Below are positions 41,324 through 49,916 of a stretch of DNA of 64,000 nt, piece by piece. Origin of the DNA: Odontesthes bonariensis (Eukaryota; Chordata; Actinopteri; Atheriniformes; Atherinopsidae); NCBI RefSeq assembly GCF_027942865.1, contig NC_134516.1, positions 26,426,822-26,490,821 of the forward strand. Direction: 5' to 3'. Every line of letters starts with the position of its first letter. Positions within the stretch are counted from its first letter, which is position 1. The notes beneath the pieces were generated by a model. The model made no database searches. It worked only from the letters and a program-made list of their open reading frames with translations, and had not been told where the DNA came from. A program made the translations under genes and the position numbers.

Positions 41324-41397
41324 GGCGCTGTGGCTTAGTTGGTCAAAGTGCCTGTCTAGTAAACAGGAGATCCTGGGTTCAAATCCCAGCAGTGCCT
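41324..41397 (+). tRNA. tRNA-Thr (AGT)
   Basis: 74 nt, anticodon AGT, stems paired, B box GGTTCAAATCC. It lies just downstream of the hAT insertion, which splits its usual upstream flank. Confidence 0.93.
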
Positions 41398-41602
41398 TAA
41401 GGTGTTATTATGTACATCAACATGGTGCCATAACTGTTTAAAGCAGTGCTTCAGGAGTGCTGGACTTCCAAAACAGTCTGTACTTGGAGGCACTTCTACT
41501 CATGGCTTTAACTATTCTTGAGTTACAGAATCACAAAAAGCACTTTCTGAGGTGGATCCAGTTCCTGCTCTTTATTCTTTCATCAGTTTTATGAACAATG
41601 TT

Positions 41603-41637
41603 GGCGCCGTGGCTTAGTTGCTCAGTGCCTGTCTAGA
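41603..41637 (+). pseudogene. 5' fragment of a tRNA-Thr gene
   Basis: GGCGCCGTGGCTTAGTTGCT... ends after the first side of the anticodon stem. It is the mirror partner of 11,293-11,330 and followed by the same unrelated sequence (GTCTCAGTACTTTTCCATGA). Confidence 0.82.
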
Positions 41638-42044
41638 GTAAAAATTGTTTTTGTTCTTAGACACTATAAAAGAAATAAGTCTCAGTACTTTTCCATGATG
41701 ACCTAAAGTGATCCAGGAATGGGAAGACAAAACAATTGGGAAAGCAAGGGCAGATTCACACAAACACATTGGGCCTCATGCAAGAACATTTTCGTATTTT
41801 TATTCTAAATTTCTCTCACTTTTTTCGTAAGAAGGTCTCGTACGAACACGCCACGTCAGATTCAACAAGCGCTCTTAACTTCAGAAAAAGTGTGTAAACG
41901 ACCTGCGTAAATGATGAATCACACTCCTGCGTATCTTAAGTTCACATGCACGAGGATAGTAGATTTGCATACTCCACGCCCTAAATGTAATATATAAGGC
42001 TGTGCTTCCTCTCTCCTGTGCCAGGAAGTGTTGAGTGTTGAGTC

Positions 42045-42251
42045 ATGAGAATTACATCAAGGCGCAGAAACAACAACTTTACGGGCTGTGAGACTGAACT
42101 TCTGCTTTCAGAGATCCAAAAAGGAAAATCTGTCATTTTAGCAGTGTCAGCAGTGGAATTACGGGACCTGCTAAAGCCAAGAAATGGGAAGCAATTACGA
42201 GTGCTGTTAATACCATGTCACCGAAATAAAAAAATAAATGGTTTGATATGA
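42045..42251 (+). pseudogene. Harbinger Myb/SANT-like protein, truncated
   Basis: The frame MRITSRRRNNNFTGCETELL... LLSEIQKGKSVIL matches the first helix region of the Harbinger Myb-like partner (NFSxxEvexLLdEVQKRKxvI). The next helices are replaced by unrelated codons, and only about 68 residues remain. Family members normally exceed 150 residues. Confidence 0.65.
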
Positions 42252-42331
42252 AAATGGCTTAAAAAAAACGTCTCGCCCTGGGCAGGCGATCGATGACTGC
42301 AACTAAAGCCGTGCAATCAGTTGTTGCCTCA

Positions 42332-42938
42332 TCATGATGGCACTTTGATGGGGTGGTCCATGAGGGGGGTCTTCTGGCACCACACCTTCTGGTCAGCCTG
42401 GGCTGGTTCAGGTGGAGACGCTCGTTCATGGCAATTTTGCGCCATGAACGAGGTATCGAGACACACCCACCTGGCCTTCAGCTCAGTGCGCTCCTCAACA
42501 GCACGGGTGCTTTGATGCGTATATGTGTCTCGTGCTCCAATTATGATTGGCAGTCCAGCCACGGGATGAAAGTCCCTCTTAATTTGTACTTGTTGGACAG
42601 CGGTGTTTGGGAATCTGATGTACCATGGGTGATAAACTGATGAGAGTTTTGATGACCAAGGGGAGCGCACGACTCACAGAGGACTGGGACACCCCCGATC
42701 TGTCTCCAGTCTCCCTCTGAAAGGTTCCCGTGGCCAAAAGTCAAAGGGTTGTGAGGACCTGGACGTGTGGTGGAATTGGGTTTGATCGGCGTGTTTTTCT
42801 CTGGAATTGTGGCTCTAGCAAGCTGCATATTTGTAGCAGCACAGTCCTTGGCAATCTTAATCGCGATGTCAGCCATTCGTCTGTCTCCACACGGTCTCTT
42901 CCAAGAGCCTGACGCACTAAGGCATCCAAAAGTAGCAA
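42332..42938 (-). pseudogene. Harbinger (HARBI1-like) transposase, broken
   Basis: The N-terminal frame (42,938-42,741) reads SRLRLPRTVLLQICSLLEPQ, RKTRRSNPIPPHVQVLTTL. A later frame (42,670-42,332) reads FHPVAGLPIIIGARDTYTHQ, the region of the first catalytic aspartate (FxxIxGfPnviGaIDcTHv). At least one frame change and several losses separate the pieces, and the C-terminal third is missing. It is non-functional. Confidence 0.8.
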
Positions 42939-43363
42939 GTCAGCCGCTGGTTACGCTTCCCATTATATACAGATTCAAATTAACCTTTAATTAGTGCACA
43001 ATTTAAGCTAAACAGAATAATGTCAGCATCACTATGGGGTATAATGTATATTTATTTATGTTTTCTTCAAAGTGATTAAATATACAATCCATTAGTCAAG
43101 CAAACTTGATTTGAATAACAGCGGACTATTTTACGAAACTCCTACGACAGCTCTGGATCACTCGTAAATTCTGTTCGTACCCGAAACAAAACGTAAAATA
43201 CGAAAAGATTGGTGAATGCGCAAATTCTCTTAAATCCCTCGTACGGACGATTTAAGAACAAATCTGTGCGTACGAACGGTTCTTGCATGAGGCCCATTGT
43301 CAGCTTGTACTTGAGCTCCCCCTACAGGAGAGCAGATAAATACAGATGGGAACAGTGTGCAGA

Positions 43364-43402
43364 GGTTTCTGTTCAGTGTTCACATGTGTTTGGATCACTG
43401 TG
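43364..43402 (-). other. V recombination signal sequence, 23-bp spacer (minus strand)
   Basis: On the minus strand: heptamer CACAGTG (43,402-43,396), 23-bp spacer, nonamer ACAGAAACC (43,372-43,364). It has the same heptamer and nonamer as the signal at 63-101. It directly follows the V coding end. Confidence 0.95.
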
Positions 43403-44087
43403 TTGACTCACAGCACAGAAACACCAGCCTTTATCTTCTGGCTGCAGATTCTTTACTGTGAATGTTCCTCTCTCAGCTTCAGTCTTGGTGGCTGAGAATT
43501 TGTCTTTGCTGAATTCTCCAAAGTCGTGATCAGTTTTACCTGTAGCTGTGAACACGATAAGTTTCATAGTTTCTCCAGGCAGCTGTCTGTACCAGTACAT
43601 CTGGTGATAGCCTCCACCCTTTGTGTGGTTACAGTGTATTGTTGCATTTTCACCCTGCGGCTCCCACAGTATGGGAGTCTGGTAGACATCACTTCCATCA
43701 ACATGACCTGTGAGTACAACAGAGAAAGTTACCACAAATGAGCATTTTACCAGTTAACGGTTTCACCGTTTAACAAATATTCAAACACGTTAAACGGAGG
43801 CGGGTTTGTGTGTGGTCGGTACAGGAGTTCGTCAGTGTCTTTGGACATGTTGACGGAGCTGATGGTGCTTTAAAGACAGAGGCAGATATACTATCTGATA
43901 TACTACAGATATAGATATACTATTTGGGGTTTGTCACAGAACTTCTGAGCTTTTTGTCTATTTTGTTTGTTTCACTGTCTGCTCATTCACCAGTTTTCTT
44001 AAAGACATCTTAATTCACAATGAAACAATCGCTACCTGTGAGGAAATGATAAATAAGAAATGTGATGATCCTGTAGAAGTCTGACAT
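43403..44087 (-). CDS. TRBV segment, apparently complete germline V gene
   Basis: Leader exon 44,087-44,036 (52 nt, MSDFYRIITFLIYHFLTG) ends at a GTAGCG donor. The V exon is 43,707-43,403 after a CACAG acceptor. The V region has VDGSDVYQTPILWEPQGENA, the first cysteine (IHCNHTKGG), YWYRQLPGETMKLIVF with the conserved tryptophan, DFGEFSKDKFSATK, and FTVKNLQPEDKGWCFCAVSQ. One oddity is that the YFC motif is preceded by WC instead of WY (GWCFC), adding a cysteine at the tyrosine position next to the conserved Cys. No stop interrupts the exon, and a good 23-RSS follows. The gene is on the opposite strand to the V segments at 1-712. Confidence 0.85.
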
Positions 44088-44101
44088 GAGTGCAGTCACT
44101 C

Positions 44102-44109
44102 TGACGTCA
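44102..44109 (-). promoter_or_regulatory. CRE in the TRBV promoter
   Basis: TGACGTCA, a perfect palindromic cAMP-response element, lies 14 bp before the leader ATG (44,087). CREB/ATF binding to such a site is known for Vbeta promoters; its unusual closeness to the ATG implies a very short 5' UTR or an alternative start. Confidence 0.55.
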
Positions 44110-44848
44110 GCAATGAAACACAGGAGTGAAATCATGACAGGGTTTCTCCTTTTAACTGAACTGAGAGGGATTTTATGAGCCAACCGATGTGATGTCAAGA
44201 GAGGAGTGGCTTCCTGTGGCTGTAAAGCAGACTGATGGCTCCCATTGTTGCTGCAGTTATCCATCATTTACCTGCATTCTTAAACTTCTGCTTTTTCAGA
44301 CAACATGAAAAAGGCTCGTTACACTTTTTTTAAACCCAAAGTGCTGCCTTGTGTAGTGAGATCTTCAGCAGGTGTCCCAGAGCAGTTTTTTTCATTTTCA
44401 TTCAAAACCACTGAAGTTGATAAGTCGTGTTCAGTTTTTGGGGATTTGTGTCATTGTGCATCTGGTGCAGCACAGATGATTTGTTTAAAAGCCTTGAAAA
44501 AAAAACTTATAAAACTATGTTTCACAGAGTTTTGCAGATGTTGATACAGTCAGAAAAGTCTCAGCATCTATACTTGTGTTAAGGCTGAAATGAGATGAGT
44601 GAGGTTTAAAGAGGAATGAAGAGGATGAAGAAACACCATCACTGTAACTGATGAAGTGGAAGGAGGGAGTGGCTTCACATATTCTTGCTGCTGTAGATTG
44701 CCTTCCTGGATGTATAAATCGTGCTAAAGTGAGACACCAAGTTAAAGTGTACAGAAACAGTGTTACAGAAGTGTGCTGCGAATGCATCAAACTGAAAGGC
44801 AACCACATAGCAGCTGCTTTGGGAGCCTGCAGAAAAAAACTTGTGTGC

Positions 44849-44886
44849 AGTTTTTGTAGAGTTCAAAGGGGATTTGTGTCATTGTG
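44849..44886 (-). other. recombination signal of a TRBV pseudogene
   Basis: Minus-strand heptamer CACAATG (44,886-44,880) and nonamer ACAAAAACT (44,857-44,849) with a 22-bp spacer. The heptamer has one change from CACAGTG, in its variable half. It fits the V exon that ends at 44,887. Confidence 0.7.
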
Positions 44887-45201
44887 CTTCTGGTGCTGCA
44901 CAGTAGTAAACTGCACTGTAATTCACTCCTGCATCTGGGATGTGCACAGATCCATTCTTTGCTGCGTCTCCACCCAAATCTCCAGCGAGATTGAAACCAT
45001 CTTTATATTTGTCTTCCATTGTGACAGCTTTGTAGTTCAATTATCCAATGAGTTTCATTGCTGTGTCTCCAGGTGGCTGCTGGTAGCAGAGCATCACTCT
45101 GTAGTCACTTTTACTGTGGCTGCAGAAAATCTGCATTTTGGCACCAGGATTTCTGATGAGATCAGAGGGAGACTGACGGACCTCAAGACCCAGACTAACA
45201 G
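44887..45201 (-). pseudogene. TRBV pseudogene (in-frame stop, missing tryptophan)
   Basis: The minus-strand exon begins after TTTCCAG with VSLGLEVRQSPSDLIRNPGA. It passes the first cysteine (QIFCSHSKSDYRV) and continues LCYQQPPGDTAMKLIG. The framework 2 tryptophan is replaced by Cys (LCYQQ for LWYQQ). TAA then stands where a tyrosine codon is expected (GxLNY). Reading on gives LNYKAVTMEDKYKDGFNLAG, AKNGSVHIPDAGVNYSAVYYC and CAAPEA, then the RSS. It belongs to a different V subfamily from the segment at 43,403. No leader exon was found between it and the LINE starting at 45,374. Confidence 0.82.
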
Positions 45202-45373
45202 CTGGAAACAGAAAGACAATAGAACATTTTAGATAATGAGAAATGGTAAATGTCATGAATTTAGTGATTTCAGACAAATTATTGTAATGTACTTTAACCG
45301 GGCCGACAGTTGTCCATTACTGCAGTGATACATTTCTGTGGCTTATCTGTCATCAATGCCCACCCAAAAGAAT

Positions 45374-46555
45374 GATTCTTTTTTTATTGACATTCAGAAA
45401 CAAACATTCACATCCGGTACATGTGCATACATCTTACATCTCTTGTCTGTCCTAAATGCCAAAGTGGTATTTTTATTTTATGTCTAAACGATAACAAAAA
45501 AACAAAACAAACAACAACAAAAACACACAAGAATATGTACAAAGTGGGGAGTGATCCTTTTTATATGGCATAGTTATTGATTTGTAAAATAAAATCAGGC
45601 CTATGGGGCGTGACATAGTTGACCCAGTTTTCCCAGTATGAGGTGAATTTCTCCAGTTTAAAATGAACAAATGCTGTTATTCTCTCCATTTTATATATGT
45701 CCATTGTGATGTCCATCCAGATGTTGACAGTTGGGCTCTCTTGTGATAGCCATTTCCTGGTGATATTCTTTTTGCAAGCCATTAGCAGGATATTTAGGAG
45801 GTGCTTATCTCCTTTCAGCCATCCCTCAGGTATGTGTCCGAAAAACATAGTCTTAATGTCGAGGGGTATTTCACATTTGAAGATGTCCTGTAGGGCGTTG
45901 TGTATCTTTTTCCAATAGTCCTTCATGAGCGGGCAGTCCCAGAAGATGTGATAATGGTTTTCATTTTGATTTCCACACTTCCTCCAGCAGACTGAGGAGT
46001 TATTGTCATAGTGAGATTTCTGGGAGGGTGTAATAAAGCACCTAATCAGGCTTTTCCAGCCAAACTCCCTCCACTTCTGTGAGCTGGTACACATCCATTG
46101 ATACCTCCATATTGTGGTCCATTCTTCTTCAGATATAATTATTCCTCCTTCCTTCTCCCATTTTGTTTTAATATATGAAGTTGAATGTGATTTCAAATTC
46201 GACAGACTCTTATGTAAGCATGAAACAGTTCTATCAATAGTTTCTGAATTATAGGCTTTTGTAAACAGTTCAATCAAACATGTGCCAGTCTTTGTTACAT
46301 TTTTCATCTTCGTATCAACATAGTGCCGCAGCTGCAGATATCCATAGAAGTCTTGTTTTTCTACTAAATGTGTCCTTTTAAGCGTTTCAAAACTGAGCAT
46401 TTTTCCATCTTTCATTAGCCTGCATAAGGCTGTTATACCCTTAGCTATCCAATCTTTGAATCTAGAGTCCAACTTATTAGGTGCAAACTCTGAGTCATAG
46501 GCGCACCATTTAAGAACTGTAATATCACTCTCGAGTTTATGTTCCTTTATGATAG
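45374..46555 (-). mobile_element. 5'-truncated L1/Tx1-group LINE
   Basis: A 1.18-kb 3' fragment on the minus strand. It ends in a short A-rich tail (plus-strand T7 at 45,379-45,385) and is flanked by a 12-bp duplication ACCCAAAAGAAT (45,362-45,373 and 46,556-46,567). These are the marks of target-primed reverse transcription. Only the C-terminal part of ORF2 is present. It inserted upstream of the TRBV pseudogene, possibly separating it from its leader. Confidence 0.88.
45561..46472 (-). CDS. L1-type ORF2 C-terminal domain
   Basis: A 303-residue open frame with the L1 ORF2 C-terminal wording. SDxRxxIRCFITPSQKS-like sequence precedes CWRKCGNQNENHYHIFWDCP, a C-x3-C-x7-H-x4-C knuckle. Next comes FFGHIPEGWLKGDKHLLNIL and MACKKNITRKWL, then YWENWVNYV near the end. 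Endonuclease and reverse transcriptase were lost at insertion by 5' truncation. It is open, so the insertion is fairly recent. Confidence 0.83.
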   Translation of the reverse strand: MDSRFKDWIAKGITALCRLMKDGKMLSFETLKRTHLVEKQDFYGYLQLRHYVDTKMKNVTKTGTCLIELFTKAYNSETIDRTVSCLHKSLSNLKSHSTSYIKTKWEKEGGIIISEEEWTTIWRYQWMCTSSQKWREFGWKSLIRCFITPSQKSHYDNNSSVCWRKCGNQNENHYHIFWDCPLMKDYWKKIHNALQDIFKCEIPLDIKTMFFGHIPEGWLKGDKHLLNILLMACKKNITRKWLSQESPTVNIWMDITMDIYKMERITAFVHFKLEKFTSYWENWVNYVTPHRPDFILQINNYAI

Positions 46556-46567
46556 ACCCAAAAGAAT

Positions 46568-47590
46568 TTTAAGACCCAAAGAGACAATTTACAGCATCGA
46601 GCAGTTGGTTGTACTCACATCATTGTCATCATCACTGAAGGGCATCATCTTCATTCAAAACTGAGAGATGCAATGGATGTCTGCAAGCTGTGTATCAGCA
46701 GTGTTGAAGTTAGTTAAAGGCTTTCACAAACTACTGAAACAGGTGTTACTCTGCACCGGTCTGGTAAGGATCCGACTTCCACGGGTTCCGTATTCTGTAC
46801 ATTAAGGGGGGTTCTGTGTGATGTCACAGGGGGCTCAGCGAAGAAATTAGAACATTCTGGGGTTCTAATTCTGCACTAAGAGAAAGGGTCATGGAGTAAA
46901 GAGGTTTTTAAATCAAAACAAACATTTCTGTCCAGGCTTCTCATGTGGGAAGCTGAAAATCTGCTATACTTGTACACACTCGTTCGGGTTCATAGTTCAC
47001 ACCAGTGAGCAGCTAACAACTACGTGAAAACAGCGTTATAGTGGCCATCCCCCTCTATATTCTCACCATTATCTGTTGGACAACCCATAATAAAAGTGGT
47101 GGTTCTTTTGACTCCAGGGATTCATTTGATGTTGATCCAAAACCTTCTAAGTACATCAGTCGGGCAGAGAACTTGAAACTGTTGATGAACTTGCTTCGAG
47201 ACAACAGCTGAAACATCCAGTTTGAAACGTTCTACGTCTTCAAGGTTTGCATCTAAATGTTTGATGTTCAACCACGTTGTAAACATTCAATACGAATGAC
47301 TGGAATGTTTATTTAAAAAGGGAAACTGGGCCGCGAGAGGCCACCCAGCCTTTGTGCAACAAAGTTGTTAAATACTGATCTCTTAAATCAGTACCGGTCC
47401 GCGAGACATTCCAAACCGGGAAAATAAAAAAAAATAAAAAAATGTTTTAAAATTACATTTTTTTTTCTTTAAATTTTAAAAAAAGACATGGAAATCGGGA
47501 ATTCTTTAATTTCACTCGCTCCTACACTCGATTCTATACTTGGAAACTGCATTGATTGCATTATAGGAGGCCGATTGTGCACGTTTATTT
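46568..47590. other. no recognisable gene
   Basis: Short frames only. The left part continues the TRBV-associated flank beyond the LINE; no leader exon, D or J segment could be identified. Confidence 0.45.
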
Positions 47591-47599
47591 TTTTCAATG

Positions 47600-47666
47600 A
47601 TGACTGTCTGTCATCATATCCTAATTATCCTAATTTGTAAAAGCGTCTGCTAAATGTAATGTAAAA
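47600..47666 (+). mobile_element. possible SINE 3' tail
   Basis: AAAAGCGTCTGCTAAATGTAATG is the conserved 3' tail of many fish SINEs that use L2-type machinery. The tRNA-like head was not recognised upstream, so only a tail fragment is claimed. Confidence 0.4.
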
Positions 47667-47821
47667 GAAGTGAATGCATGTAGAAATACCCCCACCCTCA
47701 GTGTCTGTTGAACGTAAAGTACTAAAAAAGTAGCTCATTTCGACTGTTTGCTTCTCTTCTTTGTACAGATCAGGTGGAGTCTGGCTGACTGTCACTGAGA
47801 GAGGAACCTGTGGCTTTTAAG

Positions 47822-47867
47822 ATTAAGATTAAGAGTCTCATGCTCTACCGACTGAGCTAGCTGGGCT
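47822..47867 (-). pseudogene. 5' fragment of a tRNA-Lys gene
   Basis: AGCCCAGCTAGCTCAGTCGG ... GAGACTCTTAATC is the 5' two-thirds of tRNA-Lys-CTT. The variable and T arms are replaced by a repeated TTAATCTTAAT. It belongs to the first copy of a 1.41-kb duplicated unit whose complete version is at 49,205. Confidence 0.8.
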
Positions 47868-48480
47868 ATTCACATGTTATAAAACATGCCTTCCGATAAA
47901 AAAGAAGAGATAAAACAAGCCTAAGTCAACTTTCTGAGATTTAGAATGACATCAGAACACATTCCTCCCTTTTCAGTCAATCGACTGGATCCCAATCAGC
48001 TGTTAGGGTTTTCCATGAGGTAATACCACCTGGCACCAGGTGGTACATTTTTAGCACCTACTCGGTCGGGGTCGAGTTGAGTCAAGCCGAAAATGTGACA
48101 TCTACAGACTGCAGGCCACTGATTGGCCAGGGAGTGATGTCACTGGATGAATCATGAAAGCCACTCCTTAACAAGAACCGGCAACAGCAACAGTTGGATT
48201 TTATGTATTCTGTGATCGTCAACGAGGTGGATTGCTAGACACAAAGACATAGACCAAGCAGCAGGTATACCTTTGCCTCGATGTCCTACATTGTTGTGTC
48301 ATGTTTGTGTCACATAAGACTGACATCACAGGACTTTTGGACCTCCTTGCTATAACGACCCCACCCACATTGAGGTGGTTGTGAGTAAGTACTAGTGGAA
48401 AAGAGCTTAATGTTGCAGGAGAACTGCCTCATTGCACATCAGAATTGTGTATGTTAATGGGAGGAACTGAAGGCCCGTCT
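47868..48480. repeat. first copy of the tRNA-Lys flanking duplication
   Basis: From TATTCACATGTTATAAAACA through AGGTGGTACATTTTTAGCAC to GGAGAACTGCCTCAT. It recurs at 49,278-49,860 with about 95% similarity by eye. A shorter third version (GTTTTCCATGAGGGAGTAAC...) is at 48,770-48,900. Confidence 0.85.
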
Positions 48481-48569
48481 TCAGAGATAAATGCCCTTTT
48501 TCACCATGGCCTGACATGGCTTTCTTCATGGTCTTCTAATATGCAAGTAAGATTTAAGCATGAAATTAA

Positions 48570-48680
48570 TGTCAGGAGTGGGATTTGAACCCATGTCTCC
48601 TTTGGGAGACCAGAAGTCCCTGTGCTAAGGAAGGAATGAAGCCTTGAGTCTGGCGCCTTAGACCGCTCGGCCATCCTGAC
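48570..48680 (-). tRNA. tRNA-Leu (CAA) with a 27-nt intron
   Basis: The exons match vertebrate tRNA-Leu-CAA: 5' GTCAGGATGGCCGAGCGGTC, anticodon CAA, long variable arm, B box GGTTCAAATCC. The intron (48,642-48,616) lies one base 3' of the anticodon, the canonical position for tRNA introns. 111 nt in all. Stems pair, so the gene looks functional. Confidence 0.94.
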
Positions 48681-49204
48681 ACGGTTACTTCCCTGACTGT
48701 GTAAAATACGACAAACGTGAACCAAAATTCAAAACTCTACTCCACTTGACTATATTCGACTCAGGTTTTAGGGTTTTCCATGAGGGAGTAACAGCTGGGA
48801 GCAGGTACATTTTTAGCACCTACACGGCAGGGATTCGAGTTGAGCCGAAAATGTGACGTCTACAGACTGCAGGCCACTGATTGGCCAGGGAGTAATGTCA
48901 CTGGATGAGTAATGAAGGCAAGAGAGGGCCAGAGGCCATGGGTCGTTATTCAGATTTTTCTTATTTTGTTTTAAAGTGAATGATCATACTTGAGCAAAAA
49001 GGGAATACAGAAATGACATGAGCCCAAAGAAAGGTAAACATAATGCTCTTGCGCAAGTTTGAATGTTTTTGATTCATATTGTGCATTTCAGGAGGTTTGT
49101 GATCATTCAAAGAGGCACCACTGAGGACGCTGTGATGGTGGTAACAGAGCTGAACTTTGACTTTAAGTGCTGGATCAAACATCTGTTGATTATTAAAACT
49201 GCTA

Positions 49205-49277
49205 CGCCCAACGTGGGGCTCGAACCCACGACCCTGAGATTAAGAGTCTCATGCTCTACCGACTGAGCTAGCCGGGC
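49205..49277 (-). tRNA. tRNA-Lys (CTT)
   Basis: A 73-nt gene identical, as far as I recall, to vertebrate tRNA-Lys-CTT: GCCCGGCTAGCTCAGTCGG..., anticodon loop ACTCTTAA (CTT), B box GGTTCGAGCC. Full acceptor pairing GCCCGGC/GTTGGGC, with a G-U pair. Confidence 0.96.
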
Positions 49278-49860
49278 TATTCACATGTTATAAAACATGC
49301 CTTCCAATAAAAAAGACGAGATAAAACAAGCCTAAGTCAACTTTCAGAGATTTAGAATGACATCAGAACACATTCCTCCCTTTTCAACCTCTACCTACTC
49401 CACTCGACTGGATCCCACTCAGCTGTTAGGGTTTTCCATGAGGTAATACCTCCTGGCACCAGGTGGTACATTTTTAGCACCTACTCGGTCGGGGTCAAGT
49501 TGAGTTGAGCCGAAAATGTGACATCTACAGACTGCAGGCCACTGATTGGCCAGGGAGTGATGTCACTGTATGAGTCATGAAAGCCACTCCTTAACAAGAA
49601 CCGGCAACAGCAACAGTTGGATTTGATGTATTCTGTGATCGTCAACGAGGTGGATTGCTAGACGCAAAGACATAGACCAAGCAGCAGGTAAACCTTTGCC
49701 TCGATGTCCTAAATTGTTGTGTCATGTTTGTGTCACATAAGACTGACATCACAGGACTTTTGGACCTCCTTGCTATAACGACCCCACCCACATTGAGGTG
49801 GTTGTAAGTACTGGTGGAAAAGAGCTTAATGTTGCAGGAGAACTGCCTCATCGCACATCA
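49278..49860. repeat. second copy of the tRNA-Lys flanking duplication
   Basis: Direct copy of 47,868-48,480, offset by 1,410 bp. Differences are single bases and a short indel near 48,380/49,805. Confidence 0.85.
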
Positions 49861-49862
49861 GA

Positions 49863-49882
49863 ATTAATAATAATAATAATAC
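49863..49882. repeat. (AAT)n microsatellite
   Basis: About six AAT/ATA units at the start of the transposon-like stretch that follows. It may be the tail of a small retroposed fragment ending CATTTTATTTATAGG. Confidence 0.6.
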
Positions 49883-49916
49883 ATTTTATTTATAGGCACC
49901 TTTCATAGGCACTCAA

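Larger units (their letters stand above)
41771..43295. mobile_element. PIF/Harbinger transposon with two ORF remnants
   Basis: Terminal inverted repeats GGGCCTCATGCAAGAAC and GTTCTTGCATGAGGCCC, with a 3-bp direct repeat ATT on each side, enclose 1.5 kb. Inside are both hallmark genes: a Myb/SANT-like ORF (plus) and a DDE transposase (minus, broken). It lies exactly between the TRBV downstream flank and the tRNA-Thr array. It is absent from the mirror arm, so it is a post-duplication insertion. Confidence 0.88.

Noticed and set aside
38309-41397. tRNA-derived SINE family instead of tRNA genes
   Set aside because: Each copy has complete 5' and 3' tRNA structure, no body or A-rich tail, and no target duplications. 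The copies are tandem with shared flanks, so they are tRNA genes.
44433-44475. Possible further TRBV recombination signal (CATTGTG with AGTTTTTGG)
   Set aside because: It resembles the pseudogene signal at 44,849-44,886 but the spacer is only about 10 bp and no V exon precedes it. At most it is a duplicated scrap.
44651-45232. 193-codon plus-strand ORF
   Set aside because: It is the antisense shadow of the TRBV pseudogene exon and its RSS, plus unrelated flank. The minus-strand reading explains the conservation.
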